Assembly: GCA_022410635.1 (NCBI GenBank)
Contig: JAJVDF010000463.1
Coordinates: 13,453-77,452 of the forward strand
Source: Tretioscincus oriximinensis
Lineage: Eukaryota > Chordata > Lepidosauria > Squamata > Gymnophthalmidae
Length of the DNA: 64,000 bases
Direction of reading: 5' to 3'
The notes under the pieces were generated by a model that saw only the letters and a list, made by a program, of their open reading frames with translations, made no database searches and was not told the origin of the DNA. A program made the translations under genes and the position numbers. Positions 1 through 13,100 of this stretch are shown here, piece by piece; within the stretch, counting starts at the first letter, position 1, and each line of letters starts with the position of its first letter.

Positions 1-19
1 GCGGGGGTCTCCTGGATTA

Positions 20-515
20 ACCCATTTGTTAGACATCCCTTCCCTCCCCGTCCTCTTGAACACCACCTCAGGTGAGTACCGGTGTTACTTTCTCAACTCC
101 CTGCAAATGATACTTCAGGAATACTGTCTGTTGCTTCATCCCGGAGGCAATATCAAGAGATCCATTCTAGTAGCTTTTTGTACCCTTGGCTTCTATCAAC
201 TTGTTTAGTCCCGTCTTAAAAGCTATCTAGGCTGCTGTCACCTCCTCTTCGGAAAATAAGTTCCACAGACCAATGGCCCTCTGGGTGAAAAAATACTTTC
301 CCTTGCCTCTCCTAATTCTTCTGCCTATTAGTTTCAAAGAATGTCCCCTGGTTCTAGTGTTGTGTGACAGAAAGAATAGTTTTTTCCTATTCACCTTATC
401 CACCCCATGCATGATTGTATACACTTCAATCAGACTGCCTCTTAAATGCTGTCTTTTGAGACTGAAGAGGCCCAGGTGTTGTAGCCTGATTTCATAAGTC
501 GGTTTATCACGCACA
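20..515 (-). mobile_element. CR1 LINE 3' fragment (old)
   Basis: Read on the minus strand it encodes the degraded end of the CR1 reverse transcriptase (QRHLRGSLIEVYTIMHG, GKYFFTQRAIGLWNLF), then the 3' UTR. It lies in the ZGRF1 intron before the first visible exon. Bases 515-945 hold nothing else I recognise apart from a G run at 761. Confidence 0.85.
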
Positions 516-962
516 TACATCTACACCTCCCTGAACTGTAATATAGTGAAACTGACTTTCTAAAATTATTGGTTGGGCATTTATAGTATACCAGTACCTC
601 CTCTTCCAAAGTGATCTGGCTTGGTATGGTCTGAGCAACTTAACACCCTTAACACAAGCTCACGTGGATAGCAGAATAAAGACACAGAGGTCTTATGCAG
701 AAAAAGCAAATAGAACTACAGCATGTGTTTGTTTAGGATCAGTTTGCTGTTGATCAAATGGGGGGGGGGGAACGGGAGAAAAATACCTAGATTGTAAAGA
801 GCTACTTTTTAAACTAATTATCATATTCTTATTATAAAGTTTAAAAAAAAACCAGATTAGGTTTGTAACAGTTCAAATGAATAATATTTGATGCAGCCAT
901 ACTTATTTTAGATCTAATTGTATTTTTCCCCTTGTTTTGTGTAAGAACATTTAAATATACAG

Positions 963-1124
963 CTGTTTGAACTATCGCAGAAGCTGCATAAAGCTCTTGG
1001 GGAAGTAGATATATCCTTCTACACTGCAGCAAAAGCAGAAGAGGGGCAAGAGGATATGATACCATTTTGCAAGCATAAAATTGCAGCTAAACTTGTTACA
1101 GTGAAAAAAGAAGGGCGTAATAAG
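963..1124 (+). CDS. ZGRF1: ZGRF1 exon a (first half of GRF zinc finger)
   Basis: Fifty-four codons end at AAG before the donor GTGAGT. The exon carries PFCKHK, the first Cys and His ligands of the zf-GRF fold, and VKKEGRNK just before the junction. The left edge is ambiguous. TACAG before 963 is a legal acceptor, but the better pyrimidine tract ends at TGTAAG at 945, which would add 17 nt in the same open frame. Confidence 0.85.
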
Positions 1125-4100
1125 GTGAGTGTCTTCCTTCCATTTCATATTTTTAATATGTATTTTATACCAGTTCCACATATTTTATTTTGTTCGTGAT
1201 GAATCCCTATATTATTTGTAATCATTTTCTAAAATAGTCGGATGCCCCATCTAGGCAGAGTTTAATTTGTGTGATTATAATGTAACTGTATGGACACATC
1301 AGTGATATTTCCAACATAGCTATGCTATAAAGATAAGAAATCCCAACTGTCATAATGCTTTTTTCAAAATAATACAAAATCCTGCCTTGGAGACAACCAA
1401 CAGTCCAATTCTAGCACAAACTGTTCTTAAGTAAAAACAGCCATATGCATGTGCATGAACTTTGGAACGTTTCATGCTGATGAAGGATCTAAACGTGCTC
1501 ATCAGACCAGTAGAAAAGCAAGCACTTTCTCTGCTTGCTGCCCAGCAGTCTTATCATTTAGTAATTATTTTGTAGAGCCTTTACTCCAGAATATTGCTAA
1601 ATCATGCAAAGAAATGCAGCTCTGTGGAGATGGCTTAAAATAATTTTCACGTTGGGGTTTGGAGCTGCATAATTAACTTTCATAATTCCAATCCTTATTA
1701 CTAAAGCGCATTGTGGTGATTGTCCAAACTAATCACCACAATGTGGGGACTGTAACTCTGCCTGGCCCTGTGAACCACCCCAGATGGCTCTCCCCTCCCT
1801 GACTCTAAATTTGCCCCCCTGTGGGCCAGGCCTGGAGTAGCAGCAAAGAAAGATTACATGTAGAAGCTGAGCACAGTGAATGGCTTGGGGCAAGGGAGAA
1901 ACACAGGGCAGGGCACCCACACACTGCTGCCCAGCTAATGGCCCATTGTATTCCCCAGTGACAACGGGCATCTTTCTACTAGTTCTGTGTATACTTGGAA
2001 GTGAGGCGCCACAGATTCAATTGAAAGATACAAATCTGAGGTGATAGTTGCAGTCTCCTTGAGATTAGGTTGACCAGATGACCCCTTTTTGTGGGGGTTG
2101 AAAACCCATTTTTGGGGTGCCTCTTGGTTTTTTCTGAGGAAAATAAAATTGAAAAAATTGAAAAAAAATATTTTTTTGAAATAATTTTCCTCAGAAAAAA
2201 CTGGGAGGCACCCCAAAACCGGGTTTTCAACCCCCCCAAAAGGGGTAATCTGGTCAGCCTACTTGAGATAAACGTTGCTGTTGTATCATTTAGGGAAAAA
2301 AAGCTCCAGACATTGAATCAAGGGGTTTCTGAGTTCAGATATACTTTCATCCACAGGTCGCAATTCTTACTTTCTTGGGTTTTTATTTTCTGTTTTAAGT
2401 TTCATTTTAACTGCCTAGCCTTTAGTTCTGTAAGCTTTAGTTATAGCTTTTAAGTAGCTGGGACGGTGGGTACTAAATAACATAGATTTGTGCTTGACAT
2501 TTTTTTGTATGTGCTGTAGGGACGTCTCTTCTACGCCTGTGATGCTCTTAAAGCTGATCGATGTGACTTTTTTAAGTGGCTAGATGATGTTGATTGTGGA
2601 CAGGTGAAAAGGAGACATAAAGTTGTACTCTGTGACATGAAGAGCATTGGAATCTATCTTAGGAGTCAAAAGCTCTTCTTTTATGAAGAATGTGAGCTTT
2701 TAATGAGGTATGTCAGCATGTATACACATATTGTGTATTTTAATAGAATGAGAAGCAATTACTTAAGTTTGCATTTGAGAAGGTAATATAAAGTATCTGA
2801 AGCAATTGCTTAAATGTGTTTTAATCTTTATGTATTTCTGGTCTATGAATGTTAACAGTACAATTTTTTTTAAAAAAAAATGTGAAAGCAGTGCTGAAAT
2901 CAAAGCATTGTACCTATGCGTTTCTCCTCAGGAGGGGTTTTGAGATGCAAAGAAAACATTTTGGTAAACTAAAGAGATTTAGCTCCGCAGATGTAAGTGT
3001 TGAGTGCAGTTCCAGGATCAAATTGTACCTTAAACTGAACCGAAAGGAACACTCCTCAGTATATAGCAAAGGTTGGTAGTCCTCGTTATCTCTGTGAAAC
3101 TGTCTAAAAATTATTTTAAACATTGACACAAAACAACTTCCCTCTTGTGATACTATTTAGAATAGTACTTTTCCCTTGTACACTCAGTTGAATGTGACGT
3201 TTCTTGGACTAGAAGGATAATAATCTGGTTTTTATACCCCACACTTCTCCACCGAAGGGACTCAGAGCGGTTTACAGGGTTAATTTTTGCCCGAACGCTT
3301 GCATCTTATTCTATCTTCCTCACCAGGTTAATGATGCTACTCATTTATCTAATTGAAATGCAGATTACAAATTTACATTTCTTTTGACTAGAAGAAGGTG
3401 CTCACCCCTCCCTACCTCAGTCCCTCATCTGGGAGATTGGGTTTTATCTCCTTAGTGACTGCGCCATTCGTCCCTACTAAGAAAATCACAAAGTTTATTT
3501 TCCTCAGAAGAGACTAAAGATTTAATTTTAGATTTTCCAAAGCCAACAGTTTTATAGAAACGTATTTTATTGTATTGGCAGATGATATTTGGGTTGTTTC
3601 CAAGACTCTGAACTTTGAACCCATGGACACTTTCATTGCATGCAGTGTTTTCTTTGGACCAACTGCTAGTAATCAGGTGGAATTGATGCCTCTAAAAGGC
3701 TACAGCCCCTCAAACTGGCACTCAAACAGTAAGTTTGCCTTTTTTTCAGAGCATCAGGCAGTTATAGCAAATATTCTATAAAACTAACATTTCAATTTCT
3801 GCTGTCTGCATGAAAAGACAATTTAGTTCAGCATATAATGACCAAAATACTCACCTTATATTTTAGACTTTAGTATAATCATTAATTCTGTCTAGTTTGG
3901 GTTTAATTTTTGATAAATCCATTAGGACTAAGGGAGTGCAGTACATTTTATCACAATGTTTCACTCTGAAAACATCCTAAAACAAAACAAAATAAAATTG
4001 GTCTTGTTCCAGGTTGAAAGCTAAATCAGGTTCTGCCCGAAGAACAGTTTTGGTTCCAAGCGAAGTAGAAGAAGTTAATTTCTGATTATGAGGTGGAAAA

Positions 4101-7100
4101 ACTTCCTTAGACACCAAACAGTATGAAAACATTTGGTGAATTTGCTCCCTTGTGGTTTTAGGGATTGTTTGGTTTCATGAGGAAAAAACCCCACCCATCC
4201 TTTTTTACAGAAAAACAGCTTTTAGGAAGTCTCTAGAATCTCCCACACAATGACTAGGAGTCCAAAAACAAGCCTCCCCTTGTTCCTTATATATGGAACA
4301 TTTGTAAGACCCTAATCTTACACACCCTAATCTAGAATCTTTTTGTCTTTAATGTGTATGTACATTAGTGGACAAGTGCAAACAGCAGGTTAAATGTAAA
4401 TATGTGTGACTTTTAATATGCCTCATTCAGTAATAAGCATACAAAGCATCCTTAGCTGACATTTTTTGATCGTTACTATTATGATTATATTTTAGCTGTC
4501 CAATTGTTTAGAGAATAGAGTTTGAAAAACGGCAATATAGTAAACATTAACCAGAAACGCTTAGAAAAAACTTGTGGGCATTGAAGTAATGATTCCAGAA
4601 ACCCCTGACTACTAAAATAGCTATTTCTGCATGTGTAACGTATATAAACAAAATCAGCCCATGATGTAGGATTCCATTTCCCTATTTGTGGATAACAAAA
4701 CTCAAAATTGTTGATATCAACATCTATTTATTTAATTATCTTGGTTATAAACTTATTCTGGAAATAAGCTGGGCTTTGTCAAATAAACTAGCACATTAAC
4801 CAAATAACTATTATTTGATAAAATGTTGCGCACGGACCCATATTTTGTTCTTTAATGCAAATCTATTTATTTTGCAAAATACCATTTTAGAGCCTATGTT
4901 AATAAAATAAATTGATGGCCCAAATTGTATCATAATGGTTCTTACCAAGGTTCATTATCCAAATTAATGAATAAATAGTGCAACATTTAGCAGTGTGCTG
5001 AATGGGATGAATCGCAGTTTCTCAAACTACTGGGATCATAATGATACTCAGAAAGCCATGGTGTATATAGCCCAAGTCTGACTCATATAGCCCTGCGCAT
5101 GCTTGTTTAAAAGGATATTCGTGCAGTTATTGTTTTCAGGTATGGCCTTTACTGGCACCAAAGCCTTTATTGTTGTTGTTGTTAATACCTTTTTTTGTCT
5201 GTTTTTTTTTGTCTAGTGATTGTTCATGCCTTACTAGTATGCAATGCGAGTTCTGAACTCACAACTTTGAGAAACATAGAGGAAAATGTCAATTCAGTCA
5301 CTTTACCAATAATGCAGAATCTGCTCGCCAAGTATGTTGTCCTACCATTTATATCAAAATACTGGCTTTTAACTGGTTTTTAGCCTGTAGATGGAAGTAC
5401 CGGGACGGGGACTCAATTCATATCAAGTTATTTATGTTTACTATTGTAATCCATGGCAGATGGGTCTGAAGATAAAAAAAGACTAAAATATTACTACATG
5501 TAGTATAAGAGCTTTTAATGGGAAGAGGAAGAAGAAGAACTGGTTTTTATACACCGCTTTTCTCAACTCAAAGGGAATCAAAGCGGCTTACATAACCTTC
5601 TGTTCTCTTCTTTACAATAGACACCTTATGAAATAGGACTGAGAGAGCTCTAAAGAACCGTGACTAGTCCAAGGTCAGCCAGCTGGCTTTTCTGGAGGAG
5701 TGTGGAATCGAACCGGGAGACTTCCAGATAAGAGCCTGTTACACTAAGCACTACACCAGACTGGGTGAAGAAGTGCATTTTTTGAGCCGTCGACTTCAAT
5801 TGAAATCCAGAAGTCAAAGGAAGAGTGACACTTGTTTATTTACACTAAGCTGATTCATCTGGCTGAAACCTCCATTGACTTGCACTGCATTGACTTATTG
5901 CTTTAAATAGATAATTGGCCTGTCCCTGCTAATTATTGAATGGCAGGTGCCTTCATTCAAAGGAGTACAGTATAGTTACTCCATAAGGGATCTACCATAG
6001 AAATGACGGGAGAACATGTTAATACTATTCCTGAAACCTACACAACCGAGATAACAGCAAGGTGTCTGTAGTGATACACTTCTACACCCAGAAAGGGTTT
6101 TCATAGACGGCAATGCTGAGAACACTAATGGCACATAAGATCTCAAGCTGCACTCACCCAAATAAGGGTTTTTTATAGTCCGCATTACTAACCATACTAG
6201 TGACATGCAGGACGACAACCCTACATAGAATTATACAAGGTGTTTTTTTTTTTTAATAGATTGCAGTTCTGAAACTTACTTTGCCACTGTAGGAACCTCT
6301 GATTTTTTGACAACATGCTTTGGGGACATTTCTTCCAAAAAGTGCTTACAGAAAAACAAAGATGTGAGCACAGCAAAAAATCACCTGTTCAGCAACCCAA
6401 CAGTGAAGATGCATATATACTGCTCAAAACAATTATCGGAACACTTAGTGTTACACCGTTATGTTAAAGTGTTCCCTTAATTGTTTTGAGCAGTATATTT
6501 TATTCCGCAATTTTAGTGTTTCTGGAGATAATTGTTTGGGGAGAGGCAGTAAATAGGTCTAGAAGTTGCCCATTTTCTGTACCTGGGTCACAAAACAACA
6601 TGGTTAAAGTCCACAAAGTGATGATGTAAGAACAAGAATATAAAAGAAGCTCTGCTGAATGAAGCCATAGCCCATATCATCCAGCATCCTGTCTCACCTA
6701 ATGATCCACCAATTGCACTAAGGCAGCCTCCAGCAGAAGAAGGAAAAACCTTCACCTGTTCTTGGCTTCCAGTGAATGGCAATTCAGGAATATTGCCTGG
6801 TTTTCCAGCCAAACCTGTCCTCCATGAACTTATCTGATCCTATCTTGAAGTTACCCAGGCTGCTACATACCACCGCTTCCTTTGGAAGTGATGGCAAGGT
6901 GGAAATGTAGTTGAATGCACTCTGGGAATCCTCCCAGTTTGCTATTAAAATGCTGTTGACAATACCTGTAGCATAATATTTGCAATATATGACCACTTAA
7001 TTGAGTTTAGATATATTTCCTTCTGTAAGGCACAGGGTTTAGTGATAAATGACAATAGAAATGCCCAAAAGAGAAAGAAAGTTTCTAAATTCTGTTTAAA

Positions 7101-10100
7101 ATCTTTATATTATAGATTGATGTTGAGATACTGTCTTCATTTACTATCTCAAATAATGTACAAGTGGTGAACAAACAAATAATGAAAAAACCATCAGTGC
7201 GTTTTGACTGGGTTTTTCATATGTAGTGGTTGCCATTTTCTTCAACTTCCGTAAGAAACTGTGTTGATTAGGAGAAAATAGTTGAAATTATTGTTAACAT
7301 TTCCTTGAATTGAATTCTCCAAAACTAATGATGTAAACTACTCTTTTGGGTAGCCTATCTCTAAGTTGTCCTTTGTGTTTTTCAGAAATCCAATTTCCAG
7401 TAACAGCATCAATAACCACAAATTTAAACCTCCTTCCATAAAGAACAAAATGGTAACTTCTGGAGTGTTAAATCCAGAAATTATCTTAAATCTGGCAAAC
7501 CAGATGGTTCAAACATTTCACTTGAATAAAGAGCAGGCAGTGGCACTGATTCAGATAGGTGCCATGATGACATCAGAAGAAATAGATACAGAAAAGGGGA
7601 AACTTCAACCTGCTCCAATAACAGTACTGCATGGTAAGTTGAAGTTTGTTAATCTATATAAGTAAAGTGCACCACAACAATCGACCTTCTAAACGAAGTG
7701 AGTGGATACAGTCAGTGTCCATCACCTTGAATGTAGGTGATTGGCCAGTTACTTGTGTCATGCACCAGAAGGGTTGCCTCCAAAATGGTGGTACCCAAAG
7801 CAGTCCACACAACAAATGCCAGCCCTGTGCCAACAAAATATGAATGTCCATGATGATGCCCTGGCAAAGCTTAAAGATAAGATCCGGGGTGTATGTGTGA
7901 TGATGCCCAGACAAAGCTTAAAGGGAGTGGGGGGAGGAGCAAGGAGAGATAGAACCGCCAGCACTAGATAGGTGATAGGGTGGCCATTCTATTTGTCCCA
8001 ACAGGAGTGGGCTTAATTAACTAGTATAGTAATAATACTGGTCATTATAGAATGAACACAATTTTCTTAATATGAAGGCGTTGCAGTCTACTTAATTTTT
8101 TTCTTTCTTCTGTTCAGTTGTGATAGACTAATAAGAATAGCACAGTAGGTTACCTTGTTATGTTTTGCATTATTTTGAGATGAGAACAATTTGTAATAAA
8201 TTTACAAAGGATAAAAATATTAACACGAAGAGTTATATGATACATGCATTGTATAGAGGGTAAGACCTAATTAAGTATACCTAAACTGTTACCTATTTTC
8301 TGATGTAGACTATTAAGGAACAAGTAAAATAAGTCAATTGCCTGAGTTTTATGCACTGGGGGGGGCGTGTCTAGCTTACTCTCCCCATCCCTTCATGTTC
8401 TTCTTTCCCCCTTCCTGTGTTGTTCCTTCCCTATTCCTGATCCTGCTGCTGTGCTGTGCTGGGATCCATGGCAACCGCTGCTGGATTGGCCCTGAATGTT
8501 GATGATGTCACTTCAGGCCCTGGGATTCATCCATATATGTCCAATTGTGCGGGGACTATTTTGACTCCTGGAAATACAAATTTTATGTAATCTGACAAAT
8601 TCTTTATAAGATTACATAGAGTACATTTTATTCTAATATATAATGTTCATTTGCCTTGTTTCTTACATAAAGGTGTTTTTGGATCTGGAAAAAGTTATTT
8701 GCTGGCTGTTGTTATATTGTTCCTGGTAGAGATCTTTAAACTCATTGAATCAACTGATGACAAGAGATCTGTGCAATGGAAAGTATTAGTCTCTTCTTCC
8801 ACCAATGTTGCTGTAGACAGAGTACTGCTATGGTAAATAATTTCTGAAGTAATTGCTTTCATGTTGCCAACTTCTATTGGGAAGATCTGCAGGGATTATT
8901 TAGAGATTACCATCTACATTGTCAAAATACTTTGGAACAGATATGCACTGCTCAGCAGAAGCAGCATTTAGAAGAATTCTTCATCCTATGATGAACTGGG
9001 GGACTTCCTAGATTTCATTTATGTGAATATAATTGAAGTACAATCTATTGATTCGTTTTCATCCCAAACCACTATTAACATATTTCTTAGACTTCAACTC
9101 AGTGCCTGATAAGAGATCTTGAATAAACTGATATGGAAAATACATTGAAATTCAGGTATAACTTTACATATTTTCAGAGATTCTTTTTATTTTTTGAGAT
9201 GTATTTGACTGAATTGATTTTTAGATTTTTTAAACAACCATACTTGAGAGAAAATAAAACGTAAAAAATGTTTTTACTCATTTAAGCCATCGGTAGATAA
9301 AAAACATTTTACATAAGTTGCTTTGGAAACTTTTGTCTCTGAAGTAAGTACTAGAAGGAGAAATTGACTTATTTTCATGATTTCCTTCATCTTATGAAGA
9401 AGCTGATGTCCTCATGTGTTCAAACTATCTCTAATCTCTACCTGTTTTGTTGTGCTTTCTTGCAGCCTATTAGATTTTGGGTTTGAAGAATTTATTAGAG
9501 TGGGAAGTATTAGAAAAATTGCTAAACCGGTTCTTCCTTACAGGTAACTTGCTTAATTGTTTTTTTTAGCCCAGGTCATCAAGTTGTTGACATTTAGATC
9601 AATATCCTTTTTAGAAATGACTGAAATACATGTCTTACTAAGAACTCAAAGTAATGGATAAATCAAACCCACAAGTGTACATTTTATGTATATATTTTTG
9701 CCTAAACAGACAAAGGGCATTTGAACCTAGTTTTTGGTCTGCCATTTAGCTAGAGAGAATTCAAAGTGGGGGAGGGGACTCAATTTTATTTTTTGTGGAT
9801 CAAAACAGGATTTGAGGAGATTTAAAACTTCTAATTGGATCATCCACACACTGTGATACTGCCCTCAGGATCTGGATGCATGGGCTACTACTGTCGTGTA
9901 GGATACATACGACTCAGCAATGGATCATAAGAGTGGAGTTGGGCGTATACACAGCCTCCCTCCCTAGTGAGTCCTGGACATCATTACTAGCCAGATGACC
10001 CAATCCATTTGAATTTCCCACCTCTGTCTGTACAACCAGGTAATCAGATGGAGGCATGCAGCAGTCTGTATAACTGACTTGGAAGTGGTGGTGGACATGT

Positions 10101-13100
10101 TGGGGAGAGGTCCTATGATTCCAAGGAAGGAAGGGGAAGCCATACAGGCCACCAGGACATGGCTGCCATCTCATGGGGTTGCACAGATAAAGGCGGGAAA
10201 TTCAAATGAAGCCCTCATCTGGCTGGTAATAATAGCCAGATTCTCTGAGGGGTCTATGCGAACCCCCCAGCTTCACCCTTACAAACTGCAGCTGATGCAG
10301 TATAGTTACAATTCACGATTGTGGTCCAGTTTCTTGTGTGGGATCTGCTCAAATTCATACAGTCATCCTTTTTTATTCATAGGTAGACTGAAGGTGACCT
10401 GCCACTATTGTGGCATCTATAGCTCCCTCTCAGATGACTTTAGCCATACATATGTATTTAGGAAAGTACACATAAAGGAGGATCTCGTGGTGTGTCTATA
10501 ATGATGCTTCTCTAGGAAATATCCTCCTGCTTCCACTATGGTATTCTCTAGAGATCTATCATGATCTTGCTCAGGTTTAATTTTTGTGATTGTAAAATAA
10601 TGATATTCAGTATTTTTTAAAGCATGCATGCTAGCTCAGGACCAGAAAATGAACAACTGAAAGAGTTGCTAGCTCTACTGAATGAAGACTTAACCCAAAG
10701 AGAGAAAATACTTGTTAAAAAGACTATTGAACAGCACAAGTTGGGCACCAACAAAGCTCTACTGCAACAGGTACAGAACTGAAAAAGCATAATAAACTGT
10801 ACATCATGTGCTTAGTATACTGCTCAAAACAATTATGGGAACACTTACATACTAACATAATATGAAACTAATCATTTTTCACTTGCAAACACACAAAAAT
10901 GCATTCAAAGTCAAATGTGAACAAGCAATACTTCAGATAGAAAAAAATGGGTATTTGATTTAGTGGCCAGCCTAGTATGCCATTGTCATTCGTGTAAATT
11001 TCTAACAATGGCATTTTCTGCTAAACCTTTTTGTAACCATTTTTATCCTATATACGTAGGTGAAGGTAGTGGGAGCTACCTGTGCTGCCTGCCCATTTCC
11101 CTGCATGAAAAACCTTAAATTTCCTTTAGTGGTCCTGGATGAGAGCAGTCAGATGACAGAGCCAGCATCTCTCCTTCCCATTGCCAGGTACTTCGTCAAC
11201 AATATGGCTTGGTTTTACCATCTGTGGAAATTAGTTTTCACGTTTAGAGTTTGTGTCAAATGGCAGCATAATGTCCGGGCTGCATATCTGTATTATAATA
11301 AGAAGCTTCAATGTGATCGAATGTGTAGGGCACTTAATTTGTGTTGCGGGATGTCCAACTACTTACTGTGTGTACGCTGCCACGAGGCAGTACATAACAT
11401 TGTGGCAGCAGCGCCAACCAGGAAACTGTGCCAGGGAGATGGGTATCATCCTGGTGCCTCTTCATCTGCTGTTTGGAAAACCAGACGAAGCCAGAGGTAC
11501 GAGCATGCCCCTGATCACATCATAGCCCACAACTCAGGCTTCTCCACTAAATAATATATAAACTTTGAAATTAAAATAATAATATAGTGTTGTTTTGCCT
11601 CTTTATAAATGTGTGGTGAGGCCACATTTGGAATGCTGTGTACAGTTCCAGTTACCACATCTCAAAAAAAATATTGTGGAACTAGAGAACGTGCAGAAAA
11701 GGGCAACAAGAATTATCAAGGGACTGGAGCACCCCCACCTAATAAAGCCAGGGTACAATGTCTGGGCCTCTTCAGCCTTGAGAGATAGCATTTGAGAGAT
11801 AATATGATTGAAGTGTATAAAATCATCCACAGGATGGATAAGGTGAATAGAGAAAAAATATTTCCTCTAACACACAACACTAGGACCAGATGGCATTCCT
11901 TGAAACTGATGGGCAGAAGAGTGAGGACAGACAAAGGAAAGTATTTTTTTACACAGAGGGTCATCAGCCTTTGAAATTTACTTCCAGAAGAGGTGGTAGC
12001 TAGCAGCCCGGATAGCTTTAAGACAGGATTAGATAACTTTATGGACACCAAAGGTGTAAGTAGCTACTTGGGTGGATCATTTGATGCTGCCTCTGGGATA
12101 GAGCAACAGGCAGCACTCCTGAAATACCATTTGCAAGGAGTCGAGAATAGGCANAGATTTTGCCTTCTACTGTTCAGACTGCCCAGGTGCAATTGGTGGG
12201 TCTTGGTGTGAGACAGAATGCTGGACTAGACGGGCTCTGCCTGATTCAGTAGGGCTCATCTTATTTTCTTACGTTCCAATATTGCCAAAATTATGTCTGC
12301 ATATGTAGGTTTGAATGTGAAAAGCTTATTCTGGTTGGAGACCCTAAGCAGCTTCCACCCACCATTCAAGGTTCTGAAAGTGTACATGATAACGGCTTGG
12401 AACAAACCCTTTTTGACCGGCTTTGTTTAATGGTATGTACTGATAATATTTGGGAGAATAACAACTGTATTCGGTTTTGTCATCCCTTTAGAAAAAGCAT
12501 TTTGTCTTGCAACATATCTAAAACTGCATGTTATCTTCTGCCTTTGCCTAGATAGTTTTGTTTTTAAAGTGATTCCTAGGAAATACCATGGGGAGAAAAA
12601 TTATCTAGATTTCTCTATTAATGGTTCCTAAAATCTGACCATCAAATTTATTATAATACCAGTAAATATCTTTTTTGTCTTAAAGATAAAGCAGGGTTTA
12701 AAAAACAGTTCTTCTACTTCCTATAGACTGGACATTTTAAAAAGCAAACAGATGGCTTGTTTGTGAATCGTTCAGTCTCTAAGGGTTTCGAAGCCCTGTG
12801 TTGGACGTGGGGAGAGGTGAGCACCTTCTGCTAGCCTGCAGCTCTAGTCAACCCAGCTATTTGAAAGCAGCAATTGCAAGAAATTGCAACTGACTGCAAC
12901 TAAATAAATGGGAACCACCACATCCTGATGGGGAACATAGAATATAAGCCTTCAGGCGAAAAATAGCCTTGTAAGCCGCTTTGAGTCCTTTTGGGTGAGA
13001 AAAGCAGGGTATAAAAACCCAGGTCTTCTTTTTGTGAAGAAGCAAGATTTGCTCCCCATATTTCCAATAGGCCACATGTACAGCTTCCTAAGAAGTACCC

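Noticed and set aside
5141..5216. Alternative acceptor TTTTCAG at 5139 for exon e
   Set aside because: It would read through GTT repeats and does not keep the phase set by the exon ending at 3728.
10079..10501. 140-codon frame in a ZGRF1 intron
   Set aside because: It crosses a foldback element, shows no domain and does not fit ZGRF1 splicing.
11188..11554. Extension of the motif II exon into the open frame beyond 11187
   Set aside because: The donor AG|GTACTT joins in phase to GTTTGAATGTG at 12309, giving the conserved helicase sequence; the extension has no similarity to the family.
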